A stretch of 64,000 nucleotides of DNA from Fluctibacter halophilus (GCF_020687825.1 NZ_JAJEWP010000002.1:186001-250000); one strand, 5' to 3'; counted from the first letter of the stretch, positions 27,038 to 36,376 are shown. Notes: generated from the sequence alone by a model not told the origin. A program made the numbers and translations.

Positions 27038-28630
27038 TTGATCAGTGCCGCCAACATCACCATGCAGTTTGGTTCTCAACCGCTGTTTGAAAACATTTCC
27101 GCCAAATTTTCCAACGGTAACCGCTACGGTCTGATCGGTGCCAACGGCTGCGGCAAGTCCACCTTTATGCGCATTCTGAGCGGCAAGCAAACGCCCACCG
27201 CGGGCAACGTATCGCTGGCCCCCGGCACCAAGCTGGGGATCCTGAACCAGGATCAGTTTGCCTACGAAGAGATGTCGGTGGTCGACGCGGTGATCATGGG
27301 TGACACCGCACTGTGGGAAATCAAGCAGGAGCGCGATGCCATCTACGCCAAGGCCGACATGAGCGAAGAAGAGGGCATGCGGGTGGCCGATCTGGAAGTG
27401 CAGTTTGCCGAAATGGACGGGTACACCGCCGAGGCCCGCGCCGGGGATATCCTCACCGCCGCCGGCATTGAAGAAAAATACCATTTTGGCCTGATGAAAG
27501 AAGTGGCCCCCGGTCGCAAGGTGCGGGTGTTGTTGGCCCAGGCGCTGTTTGCCGACCCGGATGTGTTGCTGCTCGATGAGCCGACCAACAACCTGGATAT
27601 CTACACCATCCACTGGCTGGCCGAAGAGCTGAACAAGCGCAAGTCCACCATGCTGATCATTTCCCACGACCGCCATTTCCTCAATTCGGTGTGTACCCAC
27701 ATGGCCGACATTGATTATCAGGATCTGCGCATTTTCCCCGGCAACTACGATGATTTTGTTGCCGCTGCGGCGCAAATTCAGGAACAGTTGCAGCATGAAA
27801 ATGCCAAGAAGTCGGCGGAAATCGAAGACCTGCAGGCCTTTGTGGCACGCTTCTCGGCCAACGCGTCGAAAGCCAAGCAGGCCACCTCGCGGGCACGCCG
27901 CCTGGAAAAAATCGAGCTGGCCGAGATCAAGGCCTCCAGCCGCCGCCGTCCGTACATTCAGTTCAAACAGCACAAGAAACTGCACCGTCTGGCGATCACG
28001 CTGGACGGGGTAGGACACGGTTATCCCAATCTGCCGCTGTTCAGTGACGGCAACGTGTTGCTCGAAGCCGGGTCGCGCCTGGCCATCATCGGTGAAAACG
28101 GTGCGGGCAAAACCACCTTGCTGAAATGCCTGATCAATGAGCTTGAAGCCAACGAAGGGCGGATCAAATGGGCGGAGAACGCCGCGATTGGTTATATCCC
28201 TCAGGACAGCAGCCGTGACTTTGACGGCGACTGGACCCTGTTTGAATGGATGTCGCTGTGGCGCGGCCCCAAACACGACGACCTGCAGGTCAAGGCCATG
28301 CTGGGCCGTCTGCTGTTCAGCGCCGATGACTTCAACAAGAAAGTGCGGGTGTGTTCCGGTGGTGAGAAGAACCGTCTGTTGTTCGGCAAGCTGATGTTGC
28401 AGGACATCAACGTGCTGGTGCTGGATGAGCCCACCAACCACCTCGACATGGAGTCGATCGAGGCCCTTAACCATGCCTTGTTGCAGTTTGACGGCACCAT
28501 CATCTTCGTCAGCCACGACCACGAGTTCATCGCCTCACTGGCCACCCAGGTGATCGAGATTGCCGATCAGAAACTGAATTTCTTTGACGGCACCTACGAC
28601 GAGTTTGTGGCCAGCAGCGCCGGGCGCTAA
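27038..28630 (+). CDS. ybiT: ABC-F family ATPase, YbiT type
   Basis: A 530-residue protein with two ABC ATPase domains and no membrane segment, hence ABC-F. First Walker [10 protein letters not shown] (about 35-43) and Walker [12 protein letters not shown] (about 178); second Walker [10 protein letters not shown] (about 349) and [11 protein letters not shown], each with signature and SHD/H-loop ([16 protein letters not shown]). The inter-domain linker [16 protein letters not shown] matches YbiT. ABC-F proteins act on the ribosome E site in translation. Start is TTG at 27038; the conserved N-terminus supports it. Confidence 0.92.
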   Translation: MISAANITMQFGSQPLFENISAKFSNGNRYGLIGANGCGKSTFMRILSGKQTPTAGNVSLAPGTKLGILNQDQFAYEEMSVVDAVIMGDTALWEIKQERDAIYAKADMSEEEGMRVADLEVQFAEMDGYTAEARAGDILTAAGIEEKYHFGLMKEVAPGRKVRVLLAQALFADPDVLLLDEPTNNLDIYTIHWLAEELNKRKSTMLIISHDRHFLNSVCTHMADIDYQDLRIFPGNYDDFVAAAAQIQEQLQHENAKKSAEIEDLQAFVARFSANASKAKQATSRARRLEKIELAEIKASSRRRPYIQFKQHKKLHRLAITLDGVGHGYPNLPLFSDGNVLLEAGSRLAIIGENGAGKTTLLKCLINELEANEGRIKWAENAAIGYIPQDSSRDFDGDWTLFEWMSLWRGPKHDDLQVKAMLGRLLFSADDFNKKVRVCSGGEKNRLLFGKLMLQDINVLVLDEPTNHLDMESIEALNHALLQFDGTIIFVSHDHEFIASLATQVIEIADQKLNFFDGTYDEFVASSAGR

Positions 28631-28642
28631 CGCCTGCGCGTG

Positions 28643-28665
28643 TGTCGCTGTGCGCTACAGCGACA
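28643..28665. terminator. Hairpin at the convergent ybiT / SpoU-methyltransferase ends
   Basis: A perfect 9-bp stem (TGTCGCTGT 28643-28651 with ACAGCGACA 28657-28665), loop GCGCT. It includes the stop codon of the minus-strand gene. There is no T-run, so its strength as a terminator is uncertain. Confidence 0.4.
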
Positions 28666-29398
28666 GCTGATAGGCACAGATCCCGACCGAGTTGGCCAGA
28701 TTCAGGGAATCGATGGCGCCGCTGCCGGGAATGGTAAAGGCATTGCCGTTGATGGCCGTCACTGACGCAAGGGGCACCCCCCGTGCCTCATTGCCAAACA
28801 GGTAGCAGTCATAATCGGCAAACGCCGGGGTGTTGACCGGCGTGCCATGCAGATCCAGATAGGCAAAGCGGGTAAACCGCTGGGGCAAGTCTGCCAACGC
28901 CACATCCACCTCTATCGGCAAATGAAAAATCGCCCCCATGCTGGCGCGCACCACTTTGGGGTTGAACGGGTCAACACTGTTGGGGCTGAGCAGCAGGCGA
29001 AAGCCGCCAAACCAGGCCAGGGTACGGATAATGGTGCCCAAGTTACCGGGGTCCTGCACCTCATGCAGGTAAATGCACTTCTCGCCCGGCTGTGGGGCGG
29101 ATTGATGAGCAGAAAGATCCGGCAAGGGCACACAGGCCAGCATGCCCTGGGGCGTCTGGGTGTCACTCAGCTGGGCCATCTGCTTGTCATTGACCACTTC
29201 GAGTCGAAAACCGCTACCTAACTGGCGGGCCCAGTCGGCATGTTCTTCCGTCACGTACAGGGTGATACGCTGGGCTTCCGCCGGGTTGCTGATGGCCTTT
29301 TGCAGCTCCAGGATCAGGTGCTCGCCTTCCACCAGGTAGTGGCCCAACTGGTTGCGGTATTTCTTCTGATGCAGTTTTTTGACATCGGTTAGCTTCAT
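28655..29398 (-). CDS. TrmH/SpoU-family RNA 2'-O-methyltransferase
   Basis: A SPOUT methyltransferase of about 247 residues. The N-terminal part (MKLTDVKKLHQKKYRNQLGH) is the substrate-binding domain typical of RlmB-like enzymes. The catalytic knot shows the three motifs PGNLGTIIRTLAWFGG, LFGNEARGVP and SLNLANSVGICAYQ. Targets in this family are ribose 2'-OH groups of rRNA or tRNA; which RNA is unknown. An in-frame ATG at 29416 is possible, but the family start and an AGG before 29398 favour the second. It is divergent from rlmE. Confidence 0.85.
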   Translation of the reverse strand: MKLTDVKKLHQKKYRNQLGHYLVEGEHLILELQKAISNPAEAQRITLYVTEEHADWARQLGSGFRLEVVNDKQMAQLSDTQTPQGMLACVPLPDLSAHQSAPQPGEKCIYLHEVQDPGNLGTIIRTLAWFGGFRLLLSPNSVDPFNPKVVRASMGAIFHLPIEVDVALADLPQRFTRFAYLDLHGTPVNTPAFADYDCYLFGNEARGVPLASVTAINGNAFTIPGSGAIDSLNLANSVGICAYQLSL

Positions 29399-29427
29399 CG
29401 TGGCGAGCCTGTCCATCGGTTAGGGTT

Positions 29428-29455
29428 TTGCAATTCAGGCTCGCAAGTTTACAAT
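29428..29455 (+). promoter_or_regulatory. Promoter of rlmE
   Basis: -35 TTGCAA (29428-29433), 16-bp spacer, -10 TACAAT (29450-29455). The start of transcription would be near 29462, about 32 nt before the rlmE ATG. Confidence 0.6.
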
Positions 29456-29493
29456 ACTCGCCGTTTTAGCGATACCAACAGCAGACTCACTTC

Positions 29494-30114
29494 ATGGCCC
29501 GATCAAAAACCAGCAAGAAATGGATGGATGAACACGTCAACGATCCTTACGTGAAGAAGGCACAGATTGACGGTTATCGCTCCCGCGCCAGCTACAAGCT
29601 GATCGAAATCAACGAGAAAGACAAGCTGTACGGCCCCGGCAGTGTGGTGATGGATCTGGGCTCGGCCCCCGGTGGCTGGTCACAGATTGTCGCGCCGGTG
29701 GTGGGCGACAAGGGGCGGGTGATCGCCTCGGACATTCTGCCCATGGACAGCATCATCGGCGTCACCTTCATTCAGGGCGATTTTACCGAGGCGTCGGTGT
29801 ACGAGGAAATCCTCGACGCGCTGGGCGGTGATCCGGTGGATACGGTGATCTCCGACATGGCGCCGAACCTCAGTGGGGTGAAAAGCACCGATCAGTACGG
29901 CTCCATGTACCTGGTGGAACTGGCGCTGGACATGGCGCGCAACGTGTTGAAGCCGGGCGGCAGTTTCTGCGCCAAGGTGTTTCAGGGCGTGGGCTATGAC
30001 GAGTACGTCAAGGATGTGAAGTCGTCGTTCAACAAGGTGATTGTGCGCAAACCGGCCGCCTCACGGCCCCGTTCCCGCGAAGTCTATCTGGTCGGCAAGG
30101 GCTTTAAAGGCTAG
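29494..30114 (+). CDS. rlmE: 23S rRNA 2'-O-methyltransferase RlmE (FtsJ/RrmJ)
   Basis: A 206-residue enzyme that methylates U2552 of 23S rRNA. The N-terminal [18 protein letters not shown] and [12 protein letters not shown] match RlmE. The SAM motif [12 protein letters not shown] is clear, and the K-D-K-E catalytic set can be placed at Lys35, Asp about 121 ([11 protein letters not shown]), Lys about 161 (FCAKVFQG) and Glu about 196 (REVYLVG). In many bacteria ftsH follows; here the next gene is convergent, so the usual rlmE-ftsH link is broken. Confidence 0.95.
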   Translation: MARSKTSKKWMDEHVNDPYVKKAQIDGYRSRASYKLIEINEKDKLYGPGSVVMDLGSAPGGWSQIVAPVVGDKGRVIASDILPMDSIIGVTFIQGDFTEASVYEEILDALGGDPVDTVISDMAPNLSGVKSTDQYGSMYLVELALDMARNVLKPGGSFCAKVFQGVGYDEYVKDVKSSFNKVIVRKPAASRPRSREVYLVGKGFKG

Positions 30115-30116
30115 CC

Positions 30117-31121
30117 TCAGCGCCGGCCTTTTTTCATCCGCCGGCTTTGCTCTTCGCGCTTTTCGGTGCGCTTTTCCTTGCGATCTTTCTTGTCCGGCGT
30201 CAGTGAGCCTTCTTTAAAGCGCTGCTTGCGTTTGGCCTTGTCCTCGGCTTTTTTCTTGGCCGCTTCGGCCATCTCAATTTCTTCCTGCACCAGCATTTCC
30301 GGGGTTTCCAGACTGATACGGCCGAGCTTGCCCGATTGCAGCTCGTTGAGCAGAATTTCACAGATCTTGTGCAGGTTCACCCGGCCACCGGTCATGATCG
30401 CGCCGCGTTTGCGGGCCGCCGCTTCGAGGAATGCCAGTTCGGTGTCCGGCAGTTCGTCCAGCTTGTAGTGGCGTTGCATCACCTCAGGATAGGCCTTGAT
30501 CAGATAATCGGCGGCATAGAAACCCACGTCGTCGTATTCCATCGCGGTGTTTTTGACTGCCCCGGAGGCGGCCAGACGATAAATGGAGTTGGGGTTTTCC
30601 TGTTTCGGCCACAGCACTCCGGGGGTATCGTGCAGCACGATGCCGTTACCCAGGTTGATCCGTTGCTGGGCTTTGGTCACCGCCGGCTCATTGCCGGTCT
30701 TGGCAATGGTGCGCTGGGCGAGGATGTTGATCAGGGTGGACTTGCCCACATTGGGAATGCCGGTGATCATGGCGTTGATGGCTTTCACCGACGCCTCTTT
30801 GTCGGCGCAGATGCGGCGCACCAGATCCATGATCTTACGGCTCTCGGCGGGCTTGTCGCTGGAGGTGGTGATGGTGGTCACGCCACGCTCACTTTCCAGG
30901 TGTGCCTGCCAGCGGGCAGTGATCTCGGGGTCGGCCAGATCAAACTTGTTGAGGATCTTCAGGCATGGCGTATTGCCACGGATCTTGGCAATTTCAGGGT
31001 TTTCACTGGAATAGGGAATGCGCGCATCCAACACCTCAATCAGAATGTCTACCTGATTGAGCGACTCCTTTATTTCTTTCAGGGCTTTGTGCATATGCCC
31101 CGGAAACCACTGTAATGCCAC
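30117..31121 (-). CDS. Circularly permuted ribosome-biogenesis GTPase (YlqF/RbgA-like)
   Basis: A 334-residue YlqF/YawG-type GTPase. The motif order is permuted: G4 NKFDLAD (about 58) precedes G1 GIPNVGKSTLIN (about 121-132) and G3 DTPGVLWP (about 167). The start WFPGHMHKALKEI is typical of RbgA, which helps late assembly of the 50S subunit. The C-terminal 60 residues are very basic (many Lys/Arg/Glu), likely an rRNA-binding tail. It converges with rlmE, the stops being two bases apart. Confidence 0.9.
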   Translation of the reverse strand: MALQWFPGHMHKALKEIKESLNQVDILIEVLDARIPYSSENPEIAKIRGNTPCLKILNKFDLADPEITARWQAHLESERGVTTITTSSDKPAESRKIMDLVRRICADKEASVKAINAMITGIPNVGKSTLINILAQRTIAKTGNEPAVTKAQQRINLGNGIVLHDTPGVLWPKQENPNSIYRLAASGAVKNTAMEYDDVGFYAADYLIKAYPEVMQRHYKLDELPDTELAFLEAAARKRGAIMTGGRVNLHKICEILLNELQSGKLGRISLETPEMLVQEEIEMAEAAKKKAEDKAKRKQRFKEGSLTPDKKDRKEKRTEKREEQSRRMKKGRR

Positions 31122-31318
31122 GTCGGCTTTTCCTCGAAGGTTGAAAAGCCGCTATTCTAGCGCATTTTGGCCCCCTTGGCGCACTGTTCGTGAAACCCGG
31201 CCTGCGACGGAGTAGTGTTGCGTCAGAGCAACGATATAAACCGATAATTCGCCAACGGTGGCCACAAGTGGTGTGTTAGCATCCAATCACTGTTTGCGAT
31301 GACATTGAGGTCAACCTG

Positions 31319-31825
31319 ATGAAGCACTTCCCCTTGCAAGCCCTGTTGAGCCTGTTTATCTGCCTGCTGGCGGCGTTGTTGCCGGCCCACGCAGCAGCCG
31401 ACGATGATGCGCTGATCCAGCGCCTGTTTGCCAATTACATGGAAAAATACAACCACTACATTCAGCACGGCGAGCTCAACCGTGAGCCGGACCTGTACCA
31501 TGCTCAGGTGATGCTGATGTCGCCCAGCGGTTCGCCCAATGTGGTGACCTCTGCTGTGCTGTATGATCAGGTGCAGGGGTTTCTGGATCGCCTCAAAGGG
31601 CAGGGCGTTGCCTCGGTGAACTGGGAATCGGTGTCGGTGAAACCGCTGGGGGAAAACATGGCGGTGGTCAGCAATGTGGCGGTGCGTTACCGCGACGATG
31701 GCTCGGTGCACAACCGGGTTGGCGCGACTTATTTTGTATCGAAACTGGCTGACCAATGGCGCATCGGCGCATTTGCGGTGCATACCCCCGACAGCCCGCC
31801 ACAAGGCGAAGTCTTTGCTGAGTAA
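31319..31825 (+). CDS. Secreted NTF2/SnoaL-like protein
   Basis: A 168-residue protein with a signal peptide (MKHFPLQALLSLFICLLAAL, cleavage near AHAA). The mature part has the helix-then-curved-sheet pattern of the NTF2-like fold (LIQRLFANYMEKYNHY, then strands ending WRIGAFAVHT). No catalytic residues can be named and the function is unknown. It is 5 bp upstream of a LysR gene on the same strand, so the two are probably co-transcribed. Confidence 0.6.
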   Translation: MKHFPLQALLSLFICLLAALLPAHAAADDDALIQRLFANYMEKYNHYIQHGELNREPDLYHAQVMLMSPSGSPNVVTSAVLYDQVQGFLDRLKGQGVASVNWESVSVKPLGENMAVVSNVAVRYRDDGSVHNRVGATYFVSKLADQWRIGAFAVHTPDSPPQGEVFAE

Positions 31826-31830
31826 CTGCC

Positions 31831-32700
31831 GTGGAGAATTGGGATGATTACCGGCTGATCCTGGCCCTTCACCGTGGCAAGTCGCTGCGCCATGCCGCCG
31901 CGCAACTGGCGGTCAACCACACCACGGTATCCCGGCGCCTCGTGGCGCTGGATAACAAATTCGGCGCACCGGTGGCCGAGGCTACCCCCAAAGGTTTTCA
32001 GCTAACCCCCCTCGGCGAGGCATTGCTCGGTGTGGCGCTGGAGATGGAAGCACTGGTAAAACACAACCAGCGTATCGAACGGGCCATGCAACTGGACCTG
32101 AGCGGGGCCATCAGGGTGTCGGTGCCACCGGCGCTGTTGCAGTATGCGCTGCTCGATGAACTGTGCGCGTTTCAGCAACTGCACCCGGGCATTGCGCTCA
32201 ATATCAGCTCGAATTACCAGGCGGTGGACCTGGATGACTGTGAAGCCGACGTGGTGGTCAGGGTGTCCAACACCCCCAGTGAACACCTGGTCGGCCACCG
32301 GTTGTTTCCGATCACGGTGAACTACTACGCCAATCCCCGTTACCTGGCTGAAACCCCACCGGACAAACGGCGCTGGATTGTCGACCCCAACACCGGTGAT
32401 CCCGCGCAGTGGATACAGCACAGCCCGTTTCCGGATGTGCCGGTGGGGCTGACCATCGACGATCTGGTGTTGCGTCATCAGGCCGCAGCAAACGGCTTTG
32501 GACTGATTCGCGGCGCCCATTACATTGCCACCCAGTTTGCCGAACTGACGGTGGTGGGCGACCAGCCCAATGCGCCGTTGATGGACATCTGGGTGCTGAC
32601 CCATCCCGACTACCGCGACGTGGCGCGGATCAAAACCCTGATGGCCTACCTGACCGACTGTCTGCGCAGCAAAAAGTCGCAGTTTGGAGAAAGCGACTAG
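31831..32700 (+). CDS. LysR-family transcriptional regulator
   Basis: A 289-residue LysR regulator, starting at GTG 31831. The HTH is at about 5-62 (DYRLILALHRGKSLRHAAAQ, VNHTTVSRRLVALD). The AVNHTTVSRRL form is typical of the group close to the GcvA/TrpI-like regulators that act on neighbouring genes. The effector domain starts at IRVSVPPALLQY. The likely target is not visible: the preceding gene is on the same strand and shares its promoter. Confidence 0.85.
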   Translation: MENWDDYRLILALHRGKSLRHAAAQLAVNHTTVSRRLVALDNKFGAPVAEATPKGFQLTPLGEALLGVALEMEALVKHNQRIERAMQLDLSGAIRVSVPPALLQYALLDELCAFQQLHPGIALNISSNYQAVDLDDCEADVVVRVSNTPSEHLVGHRLFPITVNYYANPRYLAETPPDKRRWIVDPNTGDPAQWIQHSPFPDVPVGLTIDDLVLRHQAAANGFGLIRGAHYIATQFAELTVVGDQPNAPLMDIWVLTHPDYRDVARIKTLMAYLTDCLRSKKSQFGESD

Positions 32701-32781
32701 TTTCAATCTTTTGGAACCCTTTCGCGAACCATTGAGGTGTGGTATAAAAATTTACCAACCACGGAATGGTGAGAAGATTGA

Positions 32782-33234
32782 ATGTCCAAAGTAAAAGTCA
32801 TTTTCAGAATGAAGGACTCCGAATATACTCGTAGTTATCAGTCTCCAAGAGTCGCTTTCAGAGAGGTATACAAATACCTTGAAGGTGCCGATAGCGACCC
32901 CTTCCGAATGGCAATGTATTGCGATCCTGATGACTTGCCACGAACGTTTCACAAAGCTATAGACGTTCCATACAACCCACTCAAGAAAAAAACAAAAGCG
33001 GGATTTTATAACTCGCAAGCTTGGCGAAAGTTACGTATGGAAGCGCTCGACTTTTACGGGCGCAGGTGTGTTGCATGTGGAGCAAGTGCGCGCTACGGTG
33101 CGGATTTGCACGTTGACCATATAAAGCCGCGATCCAAGTATCCTGATTTGGAGCTAGAACTGGATAACTTACAGATTTTATGTGAGAACTGTAATAGGGG
33201 TAAAATGGCTGACTATGAGGAGGATTGGCGGTAA
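32782..33234 (+). CDS. HNH endonuclease (single-gene AT-rich insert)
   Basis: A 150-residue protein with a C-terminal HNH domain: first CxxC in [20 protein letters not shown], the HNH core [19 protein letters not shown], and the second CxxC in [10 protein letters not shown]. All metal and catalytic positions appear intact. The N-terminal 80 residues are not recognised. Base composition is lower in GC than both neighbours, suggesting acquisition as a single gene. It lies between a LysR gene and ppiC with no partner gene. Confidence 0.85.
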   Translation: MSKVKVIFRMKDSEYTRSYQSPRVAFREVYKYLEGADSDPFRMAMYCDPDDLPRTFHKAIDVPYNPLKKKTKAGFYNSQAWRKLRMEALDFYGRRCVACGASARYGADLHVDHIKPRSKYPDLELELDNLQILCENCNRGKMADYEEDWR

Positions 33235-33277
33235 CGATTTCGGTATACTGCCGGTGTTACGTTTAGAGGAAACCACC

Positions 33278-33556
33278 ATGCCACGTGCCAGCGCCTACCA
33301 CATTCTGGTTAAAAGCAAAGACGAAGCAGAAAAGCTCAAGCAGCAACTGGCCAAAGGCGCCAACTTTCAGCAACTGGCCAAGAAGCACTCTATCTGCCCG
33401 TCGAAAAAGCGTGGCGGTGATTTGGGCGAGTTTAACCGGGGTGATATGGTCAAGGCCTTCGATGACGTGGTGTTCAAGAAGCCCCTGTACGAAGTGCACG
33501 GGCCGGTCAAAACCAAGTTTGGCTATCACCTGATCAAGACGGTGTACCGCAGCTGA
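33278..33556 (+). CDS. ppiC: Parvulin-type peptidyl-prolyl isomerase PpiC
   Basis: A 92-residue stand-alone parvulin that speeds cis-trans isomerisation of prolyl bonds in the cytoplasm. The sequence covers the entire fold: [39 protein letters not shown] with the GGDLG loop, and [13 protein letters not shown] with the active-site FGYH. The ATG at 33278 has an AGAGGA site seven bases upstream. It is followed by a terminator. Confidence 0.92.
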   Translation: MPRASAYHILVKSKDEAEKLKQQLAKGANFQQLAKKHSICPSKKRGGDLGEFNRGDMVKAFDDVVFKKPLYEVHGPVKTKFGYHLIKTVYRS

Positions 33557-33579
33557 GTTTGCCTGATAATAGTGACATA

Positions 33580-33606
33580 AAAAAACGCGCCATCGGCGCG
33601 TTTTTT
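33580..33606. terminator. Bidirectional intrinsic terminator
   Basis: A 12-bp perfect stem (AAAAAACGCGCC 33580-33591 with GGCGCGTTTTTT 33595-33606), loop ATC. It serves ppiC on the plus strand and the DUF799 lipoprotein gene on the minus strand. Confidence 0.92.
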
Positions 33607-33622
33607 AGTGCCGTTTGTCAGG

Positions 33623-34291
33623 TTACTGACTCCCCACCTGACCGTACTTGGGTGAGCGTGGGCCGTACAGCAGGCCGTTGTGTTTGTCGGCCGACAGCAG
33701 GCGGTCGGCGGCCACTTCGCTGACCTCGAAGCCGCGGTCGGTGAGGGTTTCAAACACCTGATTGACGGCCGCTTCCACCAACATACCGAGGAAGCTGCTT
33801 TCATTGCTGTCGCCGCGCTGCTCGGACGACGATGCGCTAGCGCGATCCTGCCACAGCACGGTACCGTCGCGCAGGTCCACCAGGGTGGCCGACACCGTTA
33901 CCGTGGTGTCACTGGCGATCACCACATAGCTGGTGCCGTAGTTTTCGATGCTCATGTACAGCGCCGCATCGGCGCCGAAGATCTCGCGCAACTTCTGGAT
34001 CGGCACCGCGTGTACATCCTGGGCCACGGTCAGGCCGTTGTTGCGAAAGGTCTGCGCCACCAGGGTGACCGGAAAGGTGTAGTAGCCCGCTTCACTGATG
34101 GGCTTCATCACCTGGGCCATCAGGGCATAGGGGGCAACGATTTCCGGACTGCGGTTTATCGGCGGCAGCACCAGAATGGAATGGGGCGCGGCGTTCTGGA
34201 ACGCGGTGTAATCATGGCTGGGGCGGGTGCTGGCACAACCACTGGCCAGCAAGACCAGGCCGAGCACCAGCAGGGGTTTAATCCTCGACAT
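33623..34291 (-). CDS. DUF799 (GNA1162-type) lipoprotein
   Basis: A 222-residue lipoprotein with lipobox LLASGC in the first 20 residues (MSRIKPLLVLGLVLLASGC). The body SILVLPPINRSPEIVAPY and the C-terminal half match DUF799, the family of neisserial GNA1162 and distantly TolB/CsgG-like N-domains. The ATG at 34291 has AAGGA eight bases before it; the frame is open further upstream but overlaps the previous gene without a ribosome site. Last of a three-lipoprotein operon, where it probably forms an envelope complex with the CsgG-like and DUF4810 proteins. Confidence 0.85.
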   Translation of the reverse strand: MSRIKPLLVLGLVLLASGCASTRPSHDYTAFQNAAPHSILVLPPINRSPEIVAPYALMAQVMKPISEAGYYTFPVTLVAQTFRNNGLTVAQDVHAVPIQKLREIFGADAALYMSIENYGTSYVVIASDTTVTVSATLVDLRDGTVLWQDRASASSSEQRGDSNESSFLGMLVEAAVNQVFETLTDRGFEVSEVAADRLLSADKHNGLLYGPRSPKYGQVGSQ

Positions 34292-34292
34292 C

Positions 34293-34637
34293 TCAGGTAT
34301 CCTTGTGGGCATTGAGCAGAAAATCCATGTACTGGGCCGACTCCGGGAACAGCGCCTTTTCTTCGTTGAGGTGACGCTCTCCGAGCGCCGTTTCGCCGGT
34401 TTCGAAGTACAGCATGCCGAGGTGGGCGTGGATCCCCGGAGCCACCGGCTGGTTCTTGGCCATCGCCCGGGCAATCACGTCTTCAAGCACGGTGATCTGC
34501 TCACCGATGCTCAGATCGTTGCCGTTGAAATAGCTGTACATGACCTTGTTAAATGGCCCGTGGTAGTACAGTTTCGGGGTCTGGCTGCAACCGGCCAGCA
34601 ACAGCGCGGCGCAGCCGAGTATCGTCCATGCTTTCAT
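34293..34637 (-). CDS. DUF4810 lipoprotein
   Basis: A 114-residue lipoprotein: MKAWTILGCAALLLAGC is a clean lipobox signal. The mature part is helical with a TPR-like hairpin (APGIHAHLGMLYFETGETAL), and matches DUF4810, which is found between CsgG-type and DUF799 genes in many proteobacteria. Its stop is one base before the DUF799 ATG. Probably outer-membrane anchored in the periplasm, with an adapter role; function not proven. Confidence 0.82.
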   Translation of the reverse strand: MKAWTILGCAALLLAGCSQTPKLYYHGPFNKVMYSYFNGNDLSIGEQITVLEDVIARAMAKNQPVAPGIHAHLGMLYFETGETALGERHLNEEKALFPESAQYMDFLLNAHKDT

Positions 34638-34650
34638 CGTGCTGCCTTGC

Positions 34651-35334
34651 TCACAATGCCCAGTCGCCGGATTCGATGCCGTTGACCAGTTTGTTCACCA
34701 CTTCGCGCACCGCCAAGTCCAGCACCTTGCCGTTCAGCGTTGCGTCATAGCTGGCGGTACTGCCAAAGCCCACCACTTCACGCTCAGACAGGCTGTATTC
34801 GCCGGCGCCCTGTACCGAGTACACCACTTCCGAGGTGCTGACATCCACCACGTTGAGGGTAATCTTGGCATACGCCACCTGAGTGCTGCCACGGCCGAGC
34901 AGGCCAAACAGTTGCTTGTCGCCAACGGTTTTGCGGCCAAACTCGGTGACATCACCGGTGATCACAAAGCGGGCACCGGCCAGGGTTTGGCTGGCACCGG
35001 AGCGCTGGGCTTCGTCTTCCAGCAGTTGCAGGTTATCCCGATCCAGCACGGTGAAACGGTTGGTCATCTGCAAATGGCTCATCAGCGTGGTTTTGGCCTG
35101 GTTGCCGAGGCGATCCTGGCCGGTGGAGAAAATGCCGTTCTGGAAGTTGGAGCGGTTCACGAACCGGCCGACCACCAGTTTGCTTTTTTCGCCCCGGTAG
35201 TCGGTGTTGTAACTGGCGACTGTGGGGGTCTCTACCACCTGGGAGGTGGTTTTGGTGGCGCAGCCCGACAGGGTCAACGCCGCGCCAACGGCCAGTGCGG
35301 CAGCGGTGCGGGAAACAGATGATCGCTTGAACAT
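34651..35334 (-). CDS. CsgG-family lipoprotein
   Basis: A 227-residue lipoprotein related to CsgG, the curli secretion pore. The signal MFKRSSVSRTAAALAVGAAL ends in the lipobox LSGC. The CsgG body is seen in LVVGRFVNRSNFQNG, FTVLDRDNLQLLEDEAQRSG and ARFVITGDVTEFG. An AAAGGA site six bases before the ATG at 35334 fixes the start. No curli subunit genes are nearby, so it is one of the CsgG homologues of the CsgG-DUF4810-DUF799 set and not a curli locus. First gene of the trio. Confidence 0.88.
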   Translation of the reverse strand: MFKRSSVSRTAAALAVGAALTLSGCATKTTSQVVETPTVASYNTDYRGEKSKLVVGRFVNRSNFQNGIFSTGQDRLGNQAKTTLMSHLQMTNRFTVLDRDNLQLLEDEAQRSGASQTLAGARFVITGDVTEFGRKTVGDKQLFGLLGRGSTQVAYAKITLNVVDVSTSEVVYSVQGAGEYSLSEREVVGFGSTASYDATLNGKVLDLAVREVVNKLVNGIESGDWAL

Positions 35335-35378
35335 GGTAATTCCTTTGTACTCAGTGTTGATGGTGATGCACTGATCAT

Positions 35379-35390
35379 ATGCGATCGCAT
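35379..35390. promoter_or_regulatory. 12-bp palindrome upstream of the lipoprotein operon
   Basis: ATGCGATCGCAT is a perfect palindrome 45 bp before the CsgG-like start codon. It may be a regulator site; no neighbouring regulator is implicated. Confidence 0.3.
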
Positions 35391-35428
35391 CAGGACCCGT
35401 GGTAAAAATTTGTAAAAAACTGTCGTGG

Positions 35429-36376
35429 TCAGGGGCAACTGACAGTGGCTTCGTCTGCCACCGTGGCCGGGGGCAGGGGTTGCTGCGAGCGGCGGGTTTG
35501 CAGCACCAGACACACAAACACCAGCGCCATGCCCAGCCAGCCAACAGTTTTGAACCCTTCGCCCACCACCACGATGGCCAATACCGTGGCCACCAGGGGT
35601 TCAATCAGGGTGATCAGGGTGGCCTGGCTGGCTTCGACTACCCGCAGGCCGAGGCCAAACAGCACATAGCCGAGAAACATCGGCACGATTGCCATGTACA
35701 CTGCCACTGCGGCGTTGTTGGCACTGGCCAGCAGGGTGTCACCGGTCCAGGCCAGTGATGGCAACAGCACCACTGCGGCCAGACCAAACATCGATGCCAT
35801 GGCCGACTGAGACGACACGCCTCGGTGGATCAACCCCCGCGCGGCCCAGGCATAGCTGGCGTAGGTCAGCGCCGCCAGCAGTCCCAGCAGCACCCCCCAT
35901 GTGGTGTGCGCGGCAGAGTGTGTTGCGGCGCTGTCCGGTGCTTTGCCGATGGCCAGCAGGGCAATGCCCAGTGCACCGAGGGCAAAGCTGAACAGCCAGT
36001 GGCGCGACACGCGGGTTTTGCTGAAAAGACGCTCCAGCAGCGCGGCAAAAAACGGCGCGCTGGCGATGGATACGACGGTGCCGATGGCCACACCGGCCAG
36101 ACGCATGGAGGTGTAGAATGCCAGTGGGTAGATGGCCACGGCAGCACCGCCGAGCAGCAACAGCGCGGGATGCTGACGCAGACGGGGCAGATCGGCGAGC
36201 AGACGATTCCGGGCACTGAGTACCAACAGAAGGCCCCCACCACCCATGGCGAACGCGCCGATGGCCAGGGACGAAATACCCGGAGCAAAACTGGCGGCGG
36301 TGCCGGTGGTGCCCCACAGCACACTGGCCAGAGCAATGGCCAGCAAACCGTAACCGTGACTGACAGACTGTGGCAT
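35429..36376 (-). CDS. EamA/DMT-family transporter
   Basis: A 315-residue inner-membrane protein with ten predicted helices in two EamA repeats. The first helix has the typical LLAIALASVLWGTTGT, and the second repeat begins WGVLLGLLAALTYASYAWAARG. Such transporters export amino acids, metabolites or drugs; the substrate is unknown. It lies 100 bp downstream of an AraC-family regulator on the same strand, so that regulator may control it. Confidence 0.85.
   Translation of the reverse strand: MPQSVSHGYGLLAIALASVLWGTTGTAASFAPGISSLAIGAFAMGGGGLLLVLSARNRLLADLPRLRQHPALLLLGGAAVAIYPLAFYTSMRLAGVAIGTVVSIASAPFFAALLERLFSKTRVSRHWLFSFALGALGIALLAIGKAPDSAATHSAAHTTWGVLLGLLAALTYASYAWAARGLIHRGVSSQSAMASMFGLAAVVLLPSLAWTGDTLLASANNAAVAVYMAIVPMFLGYVLFGLGLRVVEASQATLITLIEPLVATVLAIVVVGEGFKTVGWLGMALVFVCLVLQTRRSQQPLPPATVADEATVSCP

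Noticed and set aside
26831-28522. Long minus-strand frame opposite ybiT
   Set aside because: The plus strand encodes a textbook ABC-F protein; the other frame is a high-GC shadow without recognisable domains.
34292-34474. Upstream extension of the DUF799 gene (frame open to 34474)
   Set aside because: It overlaps the DUF4810 gene, has no ribosome site, and would place the lipobox in the middle of the protein.
35335-35604. Upstream extension of the CsgG-like gene
   Set aside because: The lipobox signal and the AAAGGA site before 35334 fix the start; the extension is low-complexity and is the shadow of the transporter gene.
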